A stretch of DNA of 64,000 nt, taken from the NCBI GenBank assembly GCA_016709385.1, contig JADJMW010000008.1:124001-188000 (forward strand), given 5' to 3'. The stretch is from Candidatus Rubrivivax defluviihabitans. GTDB lineage: Bacteria; Pseudomonadota; Gammaproteobacteria; Burkholderiales; Burkholderiaceae_C. A program made the position numbers and the translations under genes. This document shows, in pieces, positions 42,591 through 52,816 of this stretch. Within the stretch, counting starts at the first letter, position 1. Each line of letters begins with the position of its first letter. The notes under the pieces are model-generated. The model was not told the DNA's origin and ran no database searches. It saw only the letters and a list, made by a program, of their open reading frames with translations.

Positions 42591-43489
42591 CCGGGACCAC
42601 GACCACCGCCGCGCCCCTGGTCGAGGCGATCGGCCTGAGCGTGCGCTACGGCGCCAAGCGCGCCGTCGACGACGTGAGCTTCGTCATTCCCAAGGGCCGC
42701 GTCGTCGGCCTGCTGGGCCACAACGGCGCCGGCAAGACGACGCTGATGAGGGCCCTGGTCGGCCTGGCGCGGCCCGAGGGCACGTTGCGCGTGCTGGGCC
42801 TGGACCCGCGGCGCGAGCGCGTGGCGCTGCTGCGCTCGGCCTGCTACATCCCCGACGTGGCGATCCTGCCGCGCTGGGCGCGGGTGCAAGACCTGATCAC
42901 GCTGATGGGCGGGATGCACCCGAAATTCTCCGCCGAGCGCGCGCGCCAGCTGCTGCGCCGCACCAGCGTCGGCCTGTCGGACCGGGTGAAGACGCTGTCC
43001 AAGGGCATGGTGGTGCAGGCGCACCTGGCGCTCGTCGCGGCCATCGACGCCCGGCTGATGATCCTGGACGAACCCACGCTGGGCCTGGACGTGCTCTCGC
43101 GCAAGGCCTTCTACGAGATGCTGATCGACGAATGGTGCGACGGCGAGCGCAGCGTCCTGATCTCCACCCACCAGGTGGAGGAGATCGAATCGCTGCTGTC
43201 CGACGTGCTGATGCTCAACGAGGGCAAGCTGGTGCTCTCGATCAGCCTGGAGGACATCGACACGCGCTTCGTGGCGCTCAGCCACGACGCTGCCGTGGCC
43301 GAGCAGATGGCCGCCGCACACCCGCTGCTGCGCTACCGCACCGGCCCCGGCCCGGGCGGCAGCGCCGCGATCTTCGACGGCGCGCCTCCCGAACACGTGC
43401 AGGCGCTGGGCCAGCGCATGCGGCCGAGCCTGGTCGACCTGTTCGTGGCGCTGACGCGCAAGCCCGAACTCGACCGCACGCAGTTCTGA
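42587..43489 (+). CDS. ABC exporter ATP-binding protein (YtrB-like)
   Basis: 300 residues from the ATG at 42587. Walker A LLGHNGAGKTTLM, signature-like KTLSKGMVVQAHLALV (a degenerate LSGGQ), Walker B RLMILDEPTLGLDV and the switch His (STHQVEEIE) are present. The signature departs from LSGGQ, as in several ytr-type ATPases. It pairs with the permease 50 bases downstream and is probably controlled by the upstream GntR protein. Confidence 0.9.
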   Translation: MTGTTTTAAPLVEAIGLSVRYGAKRAVDDVSFVIPKGRVVGLLGHNGAGKTTLMRALVGLARPEGTLRVLGLDPRRERVALLRSACYIPDVAILPRWARVQDLITLMGGMHPKFSAERARQLLRRTSVGLSDRVKTLSKGMVVQAHLALVAAIDARLMILDEPTLGLDVLSRKAFYEMLIDEWCDGERSVLISTHQVEEIESLLSDVLMLNEGKLVLSISLEDIDTRFVALSHDAAVAEQMAAAHPLLRYRTGPGPGGSAAIFDGAPPEHVQALGQRMRPSLVDLFVALTRKPELDRTQF

Positions 43490-43539
43490 GCCACCCCACC
43501 CCGCACAGGCGCCGCCACGGCCGACCCCGGAGAACCGAG

Positions 43540-44454
43540 ATGAACCCCATCTATCCCCTGATGCAGCGCGAATGGCTGCAGCACCGCTTCGCCTGGGCGC
43601 TGCTGGCTCTGGTGCCGCTGGCGCTGGCACTGGTGCTCGTGAGTTTCGGCCAGATCGAATTCGACGACGGCGAAGCCGACCGCATCGGCACCGCCCTGCC
43701 GGCCGTCATGACGTTGGTCGCGGTGGCGGTGTGCACGGTGTCCGCCTTCGTCGTCTTCTGGGTGACGTCGGTGATCATCGCCACCGGCCTGGCGCGCCGC
43801 GACCATGGCGACCGCTCGATCGAATTCTGGCTCTCTCTGCCGGTGGGCCATGTGCCGAGCCTGGCCGTGCCCATGCTGGTGCACCTGGTACTGGTGCCGG
43901 CGGCAGCGCTGGCGCTCGGACTGCTGGCCGGCCATGGGCTTGCGATGGTTCTGGTGGCGCGCTTTGCCGGCCTGTCGGCCTGGTTCGGCCTGCCCTGGGC
44001 GGACCTGTTCGCCGCGACGCTGGCGCTGGGTCTGCGCCTGCTGGCCGGCCTGCCGCTGGCCACGCTGTGGCTGGCCCCGGTCATCCTGATGGCCATGCTC
44101 GCCCGCGCCTGGATCGGCCGCTGGGGGCTGCCGGTGCTCGGGCTGGTGCTGGGCCTGGGCGGCCTGCTGGCCGACCGCGCCCTCGGGCAGCCGCTGCTGC
44201 TGCCCTGGCTGGGCCACCTGATGCAGCAGGCCGTGCAGGCGATGGCCGGCGCCGGCGAGGTCAGCTTCACCGCCCGAGGGGCCGACGAGGCACTCGCTGC
44301 GCTGCGCGGCCTGCCTGGCCTGGCGCTGCAGGATCTGGGCGCGGCCCTGGGCGCGCTGCTGTCACCGGCCATGGCGGTGGGACTGGTGGTATCGGCCGTG
44401 TGCTTTGCCTTGCTGGTGGACTGGCGCCAGCGCGGCAGCAAGGCCGCGGATTGA
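43540..44454 (+). CDS. ABC exporter membrane subunit
   Basis: 304 residues from the ATG at 43540 (CCGGAG before it). The N-terminus MNPIYPLMQREWLQHRFAWALL is typical of ABC-2 type permeases. About six hydrophobic segments follow, with a loop containing GLARRDHGDRSIEFWLSLPVG, a family landmark. Substrate is unknown. It is the last gene of the GntR-ABC operon and ends before the bidirectional hairpin at 44495. Confidence 0.83.
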   Translation: MNPIYPLMQREWLQHRFAWALLALVPLALALVLVSFGQIEFDDGEADRIGTALPAVMTLVAVAVCTVSAFVVFWVTSVIIATGLARRDHGDRSIEFWLSLPVGHVPSLAVPMLVHLVLVPAAALALGLLAGHGLAMVLVARFAGLSAWFGLPWADLFAATLALGLRLLAGLPLATLWLAPVILMAMLARAWIGRWGLPVLGLVLGLGGLLADRALGQPLLLPWLGHLMQQAVQAMAGAGEVSFTARGADEALAALRGLPGLALQDLGAALGALLSPAMAVGLVVSAVCFALLVDWRQRGSKAAD

Positions 44455-44494
44455 GCGCCGGTTCAGACCCACGCAAGACACCCGCCCCACGCAA

Positions 44495-44528
44495 AACGGC
44501 GGGCAGCCCTTGCAGGCTGCCCGCCGTT
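44495..44528. terminator. Strong hairpin, bidirectional terminator between the ABC and aceA genes
   Basis: A perfect 14-base stem (AACGGCGGGCAGCC and its complement) surrounds a 6-base loop. It lies between the convergent ABC permease (stop 44454) and isocitrate lyase (stop 44548). A run of As precedes it (Ts on the minus strand), favouring termination of aceA. Confidence 0.75.
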
Positions 44529-44547
44529 CAGGCGGGGTGGTTCGATT

Positions 44548-45846
<1,299 letters not shown>

Positions 45847-46163
45847 GAGGATCTCCTGGTTTGAGACGAAGGGAAAGAAGCTCTGAACTGCCCTCAGCGT
45901 ACGCCGAAGCTGAGATCTGGTGAAGACCTATGTCTTATATAAGATACAAGAATGAATCGTTATAAATCAATGACTTAGGACGCGTTTTTGCATCATGAAA
46001 TGTCATTCTTCCAGATGACGAAGTTTTGCTGCAGTGCAGCGGTCAATTTTCCATCATACGGAATGGTCATCATGGCATGCGGAATTCGTGCCCGACCCCC
46101 ATACCCGGCTCCGGGCCGCGCTGGCTGCATATCATCGGCCGCCCGTCCGCTGCCGAAAGCCAA
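45847..46163. other. AT-rich divergent regulatory region between aceA and the agmatinase-like gene
   Basis: This 317-base gap holds a low-GC core (about 45925-46030). It includes the perfect palindrome TCTTATATAAGA, TATAAATCAATGA, and smaller inverted repeats such as GCTGCA-GTGCAGC near 46029-46041. No coding frame is supported. It must contain promoters for both divergent genes. Confidence 0.55.
45933..45944. promoter_or_regulatory. Palindrome TCTTATATAAGA upstream of aceA
   Basis: Perfect 12-base palindrome placed 87 bases upstream of the aceA start. It has the size and symmetry of a GntR/FadR-type operator. The regulator is not known and none is adjacent. Confidence 0.5.
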
Positions 46164-47087
46164 ATGTCGTCGTTCGCCTACCTGTCCGACCCGGGATTCC
46201 TGAAACTCGGCCCGCCTTCCGCGGCCACGCCGTATGCGGTGGCCGGCATCGCCTGGGACGGTGCCACCACCAACCGCCCGGGCGCGCGCTTCGGCCCGCG
46301 TGCGGTGCGTCAGGCCAGCCAGATGCTGTGCGACGCGACGCACCCGCATTTCGACTGCAGCCCCCTCGGCCACCTGGGCGACGCCGGCGACCTGGCCCTG
46401 CCCAATACCTCGATCGAAGCCATGCGGTCCGCGTTGGCGCCGCTGGCTGCGCAGTGGATCGGCCGCCACCACATGGCCTGGGTCGGCGGCGACCATTCGA
46501 TCACGCTGCCGCTGCTGCGCGCCTACCGCGCACACCTGGGCCGGCCGCTGGCGGTGATCCACCTCGACGCCCATTGCGACACCTGGACGAGCCACTTCGG
46601 CGAACCCAGCGGCCACGGCACCTGGGTCTACGAGGCGATGCAGGAGGGCCTGGTGCTCGACGCCTGCTTCACGCAACTGGGCATCCGCTCGGCCGCCGCG
46701 CGCGAGGCCCGCGACTACGTGAGCAGCCGCGGCGGCCAGATCTTCACCGCGCGCAGCCTGCGCGGCCTGGAGTCCCCGGCGCAACTGGCGCCGGTGCTGG
46801 CGGCGATCCGCGAGCGCCTGGCACTGCATGGTCACCCGCCGGTGTACCTGAGCCTGGACATCGACTGCCTGGACCCGGCCTACGCTCCCGGCACCGGCAC
46901 GCCCGAACCCGGCGGCCTGAGCACCAACCAGGTGCTCACGCTGCTGGAGGAACTGGCCGACCTGCCCTTCGTCGGCATGGACTGCGTGGAAGTGGCGCCG
47001 CCCTACGACCATGCCGAGCTCACCAGCGCGGCCGCGGCCAACTTCGTCTGGACCTACCTGTGCGGCCGCGTGGCCGCGCGGGGTTGA
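46164..47087 (+). CDS. Agmatinase/ureohydrolase family protein
   Basis: 307 residues from the ATG at 46164. Manganese ligands of the arginase family are visible: WVGGDHSITL, VIHLDAHCDTW and LSLDIDCLDPAYAPGTGTPEPGG. It releases urea from a guanidino compound. Agmatine to putrescine (SpeB) or 4-guanidinobutyrate to GABA (GbuA) both fit the polyamine locus that begins here. Sequence alone does not separate them. A weak GAAAG lies before the ATG. Confidence 0.87.
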   Translation: MSSFAYLSDPGFLKLGPPSAATPYAVAGIAWDGATTNRPGARFGPRAVRQASQMLCDATHPHFDCSPLGHLGDAGDLALPNTSIEAMRSALAPLAAQWIGRHHMAWVGGDHSITLPLLRAYRAHLGRPLAVIHLDAHCDTWTSHFGEPSGHGTWVYEAMQEGLVLDACFTQLGIRSAAAREARDYVSSRGGQIFTARSLRGLESPAQLAPVLAAIRERLALHGHPPVYLSLDIDCLDPAYAPGTGTPEPGGLSTNQVLTLLEELADLPFVGMDCVEVAPPYDHAELTSAAAANFVWTYLCGRVAARG

Positions 47088-47159
47088 CGCCTTCTTTGAT
47101 CACGCGCAAGGCGGCGCGAATCGGGCTGCGAACAATCGGAGCCGTTGCCAGGAGCCACC

Positions 47160-47687
47160 ATGACCACAGCCCCCACCGCACGCGCCCCGCGTCCGCCCCG
47201 CCCCCCTGCGCCGGCGTTGCCGGAATTCGACACGCTGGACCAGGCGCACCGCGAGGCGCTGCAGATGCTGCAGGCCTTCGAGCAACTGCTGGCCCACCTG
47301 CACGACAACGGCCCCGACGCCACGGCGCAGGCCAGCGCCCAGCGCATCATCGCCTTCTTCAACGGCGCGGGCCGGACACACCATGCCGACGAGGAGCGGC
47401 TCGTCTTCCCGCCGCTGCTGAGCGGCACCGACGTAGAGATGATCCAACACGTGCGCCGCCTGCAGCAGGACCACGGCTGGCTGGAAGAGGACTGGCGCGA
47501 GCTCTCGCCGCAGGTCGAGGCCATCGCCAAGGGCTACAACTGGTACGACCTGGCCATGCTGCGGCTGGCATTGCCGGTCTTCACCGCGCTGTACAAGGAG
47601 CACATCGCGCTGGAGGAGTCGATGGTCTACCCCGAGGCCAGGCGACGCCGCCAGGCCGAATTGCACGGCCGCGACGCCAAGTCCTGA
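47160..47687 (+). CDS. Hemerythrin-domain protein
   Basis: 175 residues from the ATG at 47160 (AGGAG before it). A Pro-rich N-terminus precedes a helical HHE-type domain with iron ligands in HHADEERLVFPPLL, LQQDHGWLEEDW and YKEHIALEESMVYPEA. It may bind O2 or NO or protect iron. Its tie to the surrounding polyamine genes is not evident. Confidence 0.87.
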   Translation: MTTAPTARAPRPPRPPAPALPEFDTLDQAHREALQMLQAFEQLLAHLHDNGPDATAQASAQRIIAFFNGAGRTHHADEERLVFPPLLSGTDVEMIQHVRRLQQDHGWLEEDWRELSPQVEAIAKGYNWYDLAMLRLALPVFTALYKEHIALEESMVYPEARRRRQAELHGRDAKS

Positions 47688-47788
47688 ACGGCCGGCCCGG
47701 GCCGGGCGCCAGGCAGCCCAGGCCGCCCTGGCTTGACTAAACTCGGGGTCTGCGCCCCGGGTTGGTGCGCGCACCCACAGGAGCTGCC

Positions 47789-49153
47789 ATGAACAAAGCC
47801 ATCGATCCCGCGCTGATGCAGGCCGCGGAGGCCATCGGCTCGACGCCGTCCACCGGCCTGGAAGCTTGGTGGATGCCCTTCACCGCGAACCGGCAGTTCA
47901 AGCAGGCACCACGGCTGCTGGCGCGAGCCTCGGGCATGCACTACTGGGACGTGCACGGCCGCCAGATCCTGGACGGCGTGGCCGGACTGTGGTGCGTGAA
48001 TGCCGGCCATGCGCGGCCGCGCATCGTGCAGGCCATCCAGCAGCAGGCCGCGGAACTGGACTTCGCGCCCACCTTCCAGATGGGGCACCCGAAGGCGTTC
48101 GAGCTGGCCGAACGGCTGGCGAGCATCGCGCCCGCCGGCCTGAACCGGGTGTTCTTCGCCAATTCGGGTTCCGAGGCCGTGGAGACGGCGCTCAAGATCG
48201 CGCTGGCCTATCACCGCGTGCGCGGCGAAGGCACGCGCACGCGGCTGATCGGCCGCGAGCGCGGTTACCACGGCGTCAATTTCGGCGGCATCTCGGTGGG
48301 CGGCATGGTCGGCAACCGCAAAACCTTCGGCCTGGCAGTGGCCGGCGTGGACCACCTGCGCCACACCCACGACCCGGCGCGCAATGCATTCAGCGTCGGC
48401 CAGCCGCTGCACGGCGCCGACTTCGCCGACGACCTGGAACGCCTGGTGGCGCTGCACGACGCCTCCAACATCGCCGCCGTCATCGTGGAGCCGGTGGCCG
48501 GATCCACCGGCGTGCTGGTGCCGCCCGTGGGCTATCTGCAACGGCTGCGCGAGATCTGCACCCGGCACGGCATCCTGCTCATCTTCGACGAGGTCATCAC
48601 CGGCTTCGGCCGCACTGGCCAGCCCTTCGCGGCACAGACCTTCGGCGTCGTTCCCGACATGATCACCTGCGCCAAGGGCATCAACAACGGCTGCGTGCCG
48701 ATGGGCGCCGTGCTCGTGCGGCAGGACCTGCACGATGCCTTCATGACCGGGCCCGAGCACCAGATCGAATTCTTCCACGGCTATACCTATTCGGCGCATC
48801 CGCTGGCCTGCGCGGCCGCACTCGGCACGCTGGATACCTATGCCGAGGAAGGGCTGCTCACGCGCGCGGGCGAACTGCAGGACTACTTCGCCCAGGCGGT
48901 GCACTCGCTGAAGGGCGAGCCCAACGTCATCGACATCCGCAACATCGGCCTCGTGGGCGGCATCGAGCTGGCGCCGCTGCCTGGCGAACCCACCAAACGC
49001 GCCTTCGGCATCTTCCTCGACCTGTACGCGAAGGGCCTGCTGGTGCGCACCACCGGCGATACGGTGGCGCTGTCGCCGCCGTTGATCATCGAACGCGGCC
49101 AGATCGACCAGATCGTGGACCTGCTGCGCGGCGCCATCCGCCGCGCCGCCTGA
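47789..49153 (+). CDS. Omega-amino acid:pyruvate aminotransferase (beta-alanine type), class III
   Basis: 454 residues from the ATG at 47789 (CAGGAG before it). EAWWMPFTANRQFK near the N-terminus is characteristic of beta-alanine:pyruvate aminotransferases. The PLP-binding segment is IFDEVITGFGRTGQPFAA...ITCAKGINNGCVPMGAV, with the lysine in CAKG. It probably converts beta-alanine or another omega-amine to the semialdehyde. In this locus GABA or a spermidine product such as 3-aminopropyl compounds could be the substrate. Confidence 0.87.
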   Translation: MNKAIDPALMQAAEAIGSTPSTGLEAWWMPFTANRQFKQAPRLLARASGMHYWDVHGRQILDGVAGLWCVNAGHARPRIVQAIQQQAAELDFAPTFQMGHPKAFELAERLASIAPAGLNRVFFANSGSEAVETALKIALAYHRVRGEGTRTRLIGRERGYHGVNFGGISVGGMVGNRKTFGLAVAGVDHLRHTHDPARNAFSVGQPLHGADFADDLERLVALHDASNIAAVIVEPVAGSTGVLVPPVGYLQRLREICTRHGILLIFDEVITGFGRTGQPFAAQTFGVVPDMITCAKGINNGCVPMGAVLVRQDLHDAFMTGPEHQIEFFHGYTYSAHPLACAAALGTLDTYAEEGLLTRAGELQDYFAQAVHSLKGEPNVIDIRNIGLVGGIELAPLPGEPTKRAFGIFLDLYAKGLLVRTTGDTVALSPPLIIERGQIDQIVDLLRGAIRRAA

Positions 49154-49211
49154 AACGAAGACCGGCCGGCGCGACGAGGGATGCACCTTCGCGGGCAGCG
49201 CCCGCCTCGCC

Positions 49212-50525
49212 ATGCCCTTGCTCGACACCGACCGCGAACTGGCCCGCGACTCCTATTACGCCGCCACCGTGCGGCGTGAACAGGTTTTCCCGGCGCTGGC
49301 CGGCGATGCGCACTGCGACGTGGCCATCGTCGGCGGCGGGCTGGCCGGCCTGTCGGCGGCGATCGACCTGCGCCGCCGCGGCTTCGACGTCGTGCTGCTG
49401 GAAGCGCGCGAACTCGGTTTCGGCGCCAGCGGCCGCAATGGCGGCCAGGCCATCCACGGCCTGGCCTGCGACCAGGAAACCATCGAACGACAACTCGGCC
49501 TGGACGAGGCGCGCCAGGTGTGGGCGATGTCCATCGAGGCGCTGGACCTGCTGCGCCAGCGCATGCGGGAACACGGCATCGACTGCGACTGGCGCAGCGG
49601 CTACCTCGGCCTGGCCACCAGCGCACGCAAGGGCCGCGCGCTGCAGGCCTGGGCGCAGCGCACCGAGTCGGTGTACGGCTACCCCATGCAGCGCGTCGAA
49701 GCGGCTGAGATCGGCCGCTGGATCGCCAGCCCGCGCTACCACAGCGGCATCTTCGATCCGCGCTCGGGCCACCTGCACCCGCTGAAATACACGCTCGGCC
49801 TGGTGCGTGCGGCCGCCGCGGCAGGGGTTCGCGTGCATGAGCACTCCCCGGTGCTGGCGCTGGCGCAGGGCGAGCGGCCTGCGTTGCGCACTGCCACCGG
49901 CACGGTGCAGGCGCGGCAGGTGCTGCTGGCCGGCAACGTCTACCTGCAAGGTCTCGCCCCGGCGCTGCAGGCGCGCATCATGCCGGTGGGCACCTATATC
50001 GCGTGCAGCGAGACGCTGGAACCCGCCTTGGCCGACAGCCTGGTGCCTTCGCGCTCGGCGGTCTGCGACACCAATTTCGTGCTCGACTATTTCCGCACCA
50101 CGCCCGACCAGCGGCTGCTCTACGGCGGCCGGGTCAGCTACAGCACCCTGACGCCGGCCGACCTGGGCGACAGCATGCGCCGGCGCATGGTGCACACCTT
50201 CCCGCAACTGGCCGGCGCGCGCGTGGCCTACGCCTGGGGCGGCTTCGTCGACATCACCATGAACCGCGCGCCCGACTTCGGCCGCCTGCCCGCCGCCGCC
50301 GGGGCCGCGCCCAACGTGTACTACCTGCAGGGCTTCTCGGGTCATGGCCTGGCACTCACCGGACTGGCCGGCCGCCTGGTGGCCGAGGCCATGGCCGGCG
50401 ACGCCGAGCGCTTCGACGTCTTCGCCCGCCTGCAGCATCGGCCGTTCCCCGGCGGCGCCTGGCTGCGCACGCCGGCGCTGGTGCTCGGCATGGCCTGGTA
50501 CCGGCTGCGCGATATGCTCGGCTGA
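49212..50525 (+). CDS. puuB: Gamma-glutamylputrescine oxidase-like FAD protein
   Basis: 437 residues. The FAD-binding motif VAIVGGGLAGLSAAIDLRRRGFDVVLLEA begins near residue 36, with SGRNGGQAIHG following. The C-terminal FAD segment is YYLQGFSGHGLALTGLAGRLVAEA. In E. coli PuuB oxidises gamma-glutamylputrescine to the aldehyde. It sits with puuD and puuA, which supports the same role. It starts 58 bases after the aminotransferase. Confidence 0.87.
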   Translation: MPLLDTDRELARDSYYAATVRREQVFPALAGDAHCDVAIVGGGLAGLSAAIDLRRRGFDVVLLEARELGFGASGRNGGQAIHGLACDQETIERQLGLDEARQVWAMSIEALDLLRQRMREHGIDCDWRSGYLGLATSARKGRALQAWAQRTESVYGYPMQRVEAAEIGRWIASPRYHSGIFDPRSGHLHPLKYTLGLVRAAAAAGVRVHEHSPVLALAQGERPALRTATGTVQARQVLLAGNVYLQGLAPALQARIMPVGTYIACSETLEPALADSLVPSRSAVCDTNFVLDYFRTTPDQRLLYGGRVSYSTLTPADLGDSMRRRMVHTFPQLAGARVAYAWGGFVDITMNRAPDFGRLPAAAGAAPNVYYLQGFSGHGLALTGLAGRLVAEAMAGDAERFDVFARLQHRPFPGGAWLRTPALVLGMAWYRLRDMLG

Positions 50526-50564
50526 ATCGCCTGTCAGAATGCGCCGCGCCCGCGCCCAACTTCG

Positions 50565-51356
50565 ATGAGCCGCTCCCCCGTCGTCCTCGTCCCCGCCTGC
50601 AACCGCTGGCTCGGCGACCACCCGTTTCACATCGCCGGGCGCAAATATGTCGACTTCGTCCGCCTGGCCGGTGCGCTGCCCCTGGTGGTGCCCCGGCTGG
50701 ATCTGCAGGAGATCGACGAGGCGCTCGACCTGGCCGACGGCGTGCTGCTCACCGGCTCGCCTTCCAACGTGCACCCGTCGGCGTTCGGCGAGGAGGTGCA
50801 CGACCCCTCGCTGCCGCTGGACCCCGAGCGGGACGCCTGGACGCTGCCGCTCATCACTCGGGCCCTCGCGCGCGGCGTGCCGATCTTCGGCATCTGCCGC
50901 GGCACGCAGGAGGTCAACGTGGCGCTGGGCGGCACGCTGCACCAGGCGGTGCACGAGGTGCCCGGCCTGACCGATCACCGCGAGCCGGAGGCCGCCCCCC
51001 TGGACGAACAGTACGGCCCTTCGCACGAAGTCGAAGTGGTGCCCGGCGGTGCGCTGCAGGCCATCGTCGGCCGGCCCCGTTTCGAGGTCAATTCGCTGCA
51101 CGGCCAGGCCGTGAAGGCGCTGGCGCACGGGCTGCGCGTCGAGGCGGTGGCGCCCGACGGGCTGGTGGAGGCCTTTTCCGTGCCCGGCGCCGCCGGCTTC
51201 AACCTGTGCGTGCAGTGGCACCCGGAATGGCAAGCGGCACACAACCCGGTTTCGATGCAGCTGGTGCAGGCCTTCGGTGCCGCCGTGCGCCAGTACCACG
51301 ACCAGTACCGTGACCGGGTGCGCGGGCCTTTGCCGAGCGCGGCTGCCCCGGTCTGA
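50565..51356 (+). CDS. puuD: Gamma-glutamyl-GABA hydrolase, class I amidotransferase-like
   Basis: 263 residues. The nucleophile cysteine is in PIFGICRGTQEVNVALGG and the catalytic His-Glu in VQWHPEWQAAHNP. GVLLTGSPSNVHPS is the oxyanion segment. It hydrolyses gamma-glutamyl-GABA to GABA and glutamate, the last step of the glutamylated putrescine route. The start is 39 bases after puuB. Confidence 0.9.
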   Translation: MSRSPVVLVPACNRWLGDHPFHIAGRKYVDFVRLAGALPLVVPRLDLQEIDEALDLADGVLLTGSPSNVHPSAFGEEVHDPSLPLDPERDAWTLPLITRALARGVPIFGICRGTQEVNVALGGTLHQAVHEVPGLTDHREPEAAPLDEQYGPSHEVEVVPGGALQAIVGRPRFEVNSLHGQAVKALAHGLRVEAVAPDGLVEAFSVPGAAGFNLCVQWHPEWQAAHNPVSMQLVQAFGAAVRQYHDQYRDRVRGPLPSAAAPV

Positions 51357-51435
51357 GTCCGACCGCCACCGGGCCGGCCCGGGCCCACCGCCCTCCCCGA
51401 TGGCCCGGCCTCACCCTCCTGACAGAATCGCACCC

Positions 51436-52800
51436 ATGGTCAGCAAAAACATGAGCTTCACCGAACTGGAACAGTGGCTCGACGTCAACCGCGTGACCGA
51501 GATCGAATGCCTCGTGCCCGATCTCACCGGCGTGGCGCGCGGCAAGATCCTGCCGCGGCAGAAATTCACCGAGGACCGCGGCATGCGGCTGCCCGAGGCC
51601 GTGGTGGCGATGGGCGTGACGGGCGAGTTTCCCGAGGAAGGCCCTTACTACGACGTCATCAGCCCCACCGACCAGGACATGCACCTGCGCCCCGACCCCA
51701 GCACGGTGCGCATCGTGCCCTGGGCGGCGGACCCGACGGCGCAGGTCATCCACGACTGCTTCGACAAGCATGGCGTGCTGGTGCCCTTCGCGCCGCGCTC
51801 GGTGCTGCGGCGGGTCTGCGAGCTGTTCGACAGCGAAGGCTGGGACCCGGTGGTGGCACCCGAGCTCGAGTTCTACCTCGTGGCGCGCAACCCCGACCCC
51901 GACATGCCGCTGAAGCCGCCGATCGGGCGCAGCGGCCGCGCCGAGACCTCGCGCCAGGCCTACAGCATCGACGCCGTGAACGAATTCGACCCGCTGTTCG
52001 AGGACGTCTACGCCTACTGCGAGAAGATGGAGCTGAACGTGGATACGCTGATCCACGAGGTCGGCGCCGGGCAGATGGAGATCAATTTCTTCCACGCGCA
52101 TCCGCTGAACCTGGCCGACGAGGTGTTCTTCTTCAAGCGCACGGTGCGCGAGGCGGCGATGCGCCACGACATGTTCGCCACCTTCATGGCCAAGCCGATC
52201 GCCGGCGAGCCCGGCAGCGCGATGCACGTGCACCAGAGCGTGATCAACCGGGCCACCGGGCGCAACCTGTTCAGCAACGACGACGGGAGCCCGTCGCGCG
52301 AGTTCTACTGGTATGTCGGCGGCCTGCAGCGCTATGTGCCGGCGGCCATGGCGCTGTTTGCGCCCTATGTCAACAGCTACCGGCGGCTGGTGCGCAGCAA
52401 CTCGGCGCCCATCAATATCCAGTGGGGTACCGACAACCGCACGGTGGGCATCCGCAGCCCGGTGGCCACGGCCACGGCGCGGCGCATCGAGAACCGCGTC
52501 ATCGGCGCCGACGCGAACCCCTACGCCGCGCTGGCGGCCACCCTGGCTTGCGGCTACCTCGGCATCAAGAACCGCATCGAGCCGTCGGCCGAATGCAAGG
52601 GCGACGCCTACCTGGGCGACTTCCAGCTGCCGCGCAGCCTGGGCGAGGCGCTGGCACTGCTGCGCAACGAACGCGACCTGGCGGCGGTGCTGGGCGAAGC
52701 CTTCATCACCGTCTACACCGAGGTGAAGGAGATCGAGTATGCGGAGTTCATGAAGGTCATCTCGCCCTGGGAACGCGAGCACCTGTTGCTGCACGTCTGA
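51436..52800 (+). CDS. puuA: Glutamine synthetase family, likely gamma-glutamylputrescine synthetase
   Basis: 454 residues from the ATG at 51436. GS landmarks: VAPELEFYLVA, EVGAGQMEINF, KPIAGEPGSAMHVHQS, and NSAPINIQWGTDNRTVGIR. The N-terminal DLTGVARGKILPRQKF differs from canonical GlnA and fits the PuuA/polyamine branch. With its puuB and puuD neighbours it most likely ligates glutamate to putrescine using ATP. Similar proteins may also use spermidine or spermine. Confidence 0.87.
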   Translation: MVSKNMSFTELEQWLDVNRVTEIECLVPDLTGVARGKILPRQKFTEDRGMRLPEAVVAMGVTGEFPEEGPYYDVISPTDQDMHLRPDPSTVRIVPWAADPTAQVIHDCFDKHGVLVPFAPRSVLRRVCELFDSEGWDPVVAPELEFYLVARNPDPDMPLKPPIGRSGRAETSRQAYSIDAVNEFDPLFEDVYAYCEKMELNVDTLIHEVGAGQMEINFFHAHPLNLADEVFFFKRTVREAAMRHDMFATFMAKPIAGEPGSAMHVHQSVINRATGRNLFSNDDGSPSREFYWYVGGLQRYVPAAMALFAPYVNSYRRLVRSNSAPINIQWGTDNRTVGIRSPVATATARRIENRVIGADANPYAALAATLACGYLGIKNRIEPSAECKGDAYLGDFQLPRSLGEALALLRNERDLAAVLGEAFITVYTEVKEIEYAEFMKVISPWEREHLLLHV

Positions 52801-52816
52801 AGGAAAGGTCACAGGC

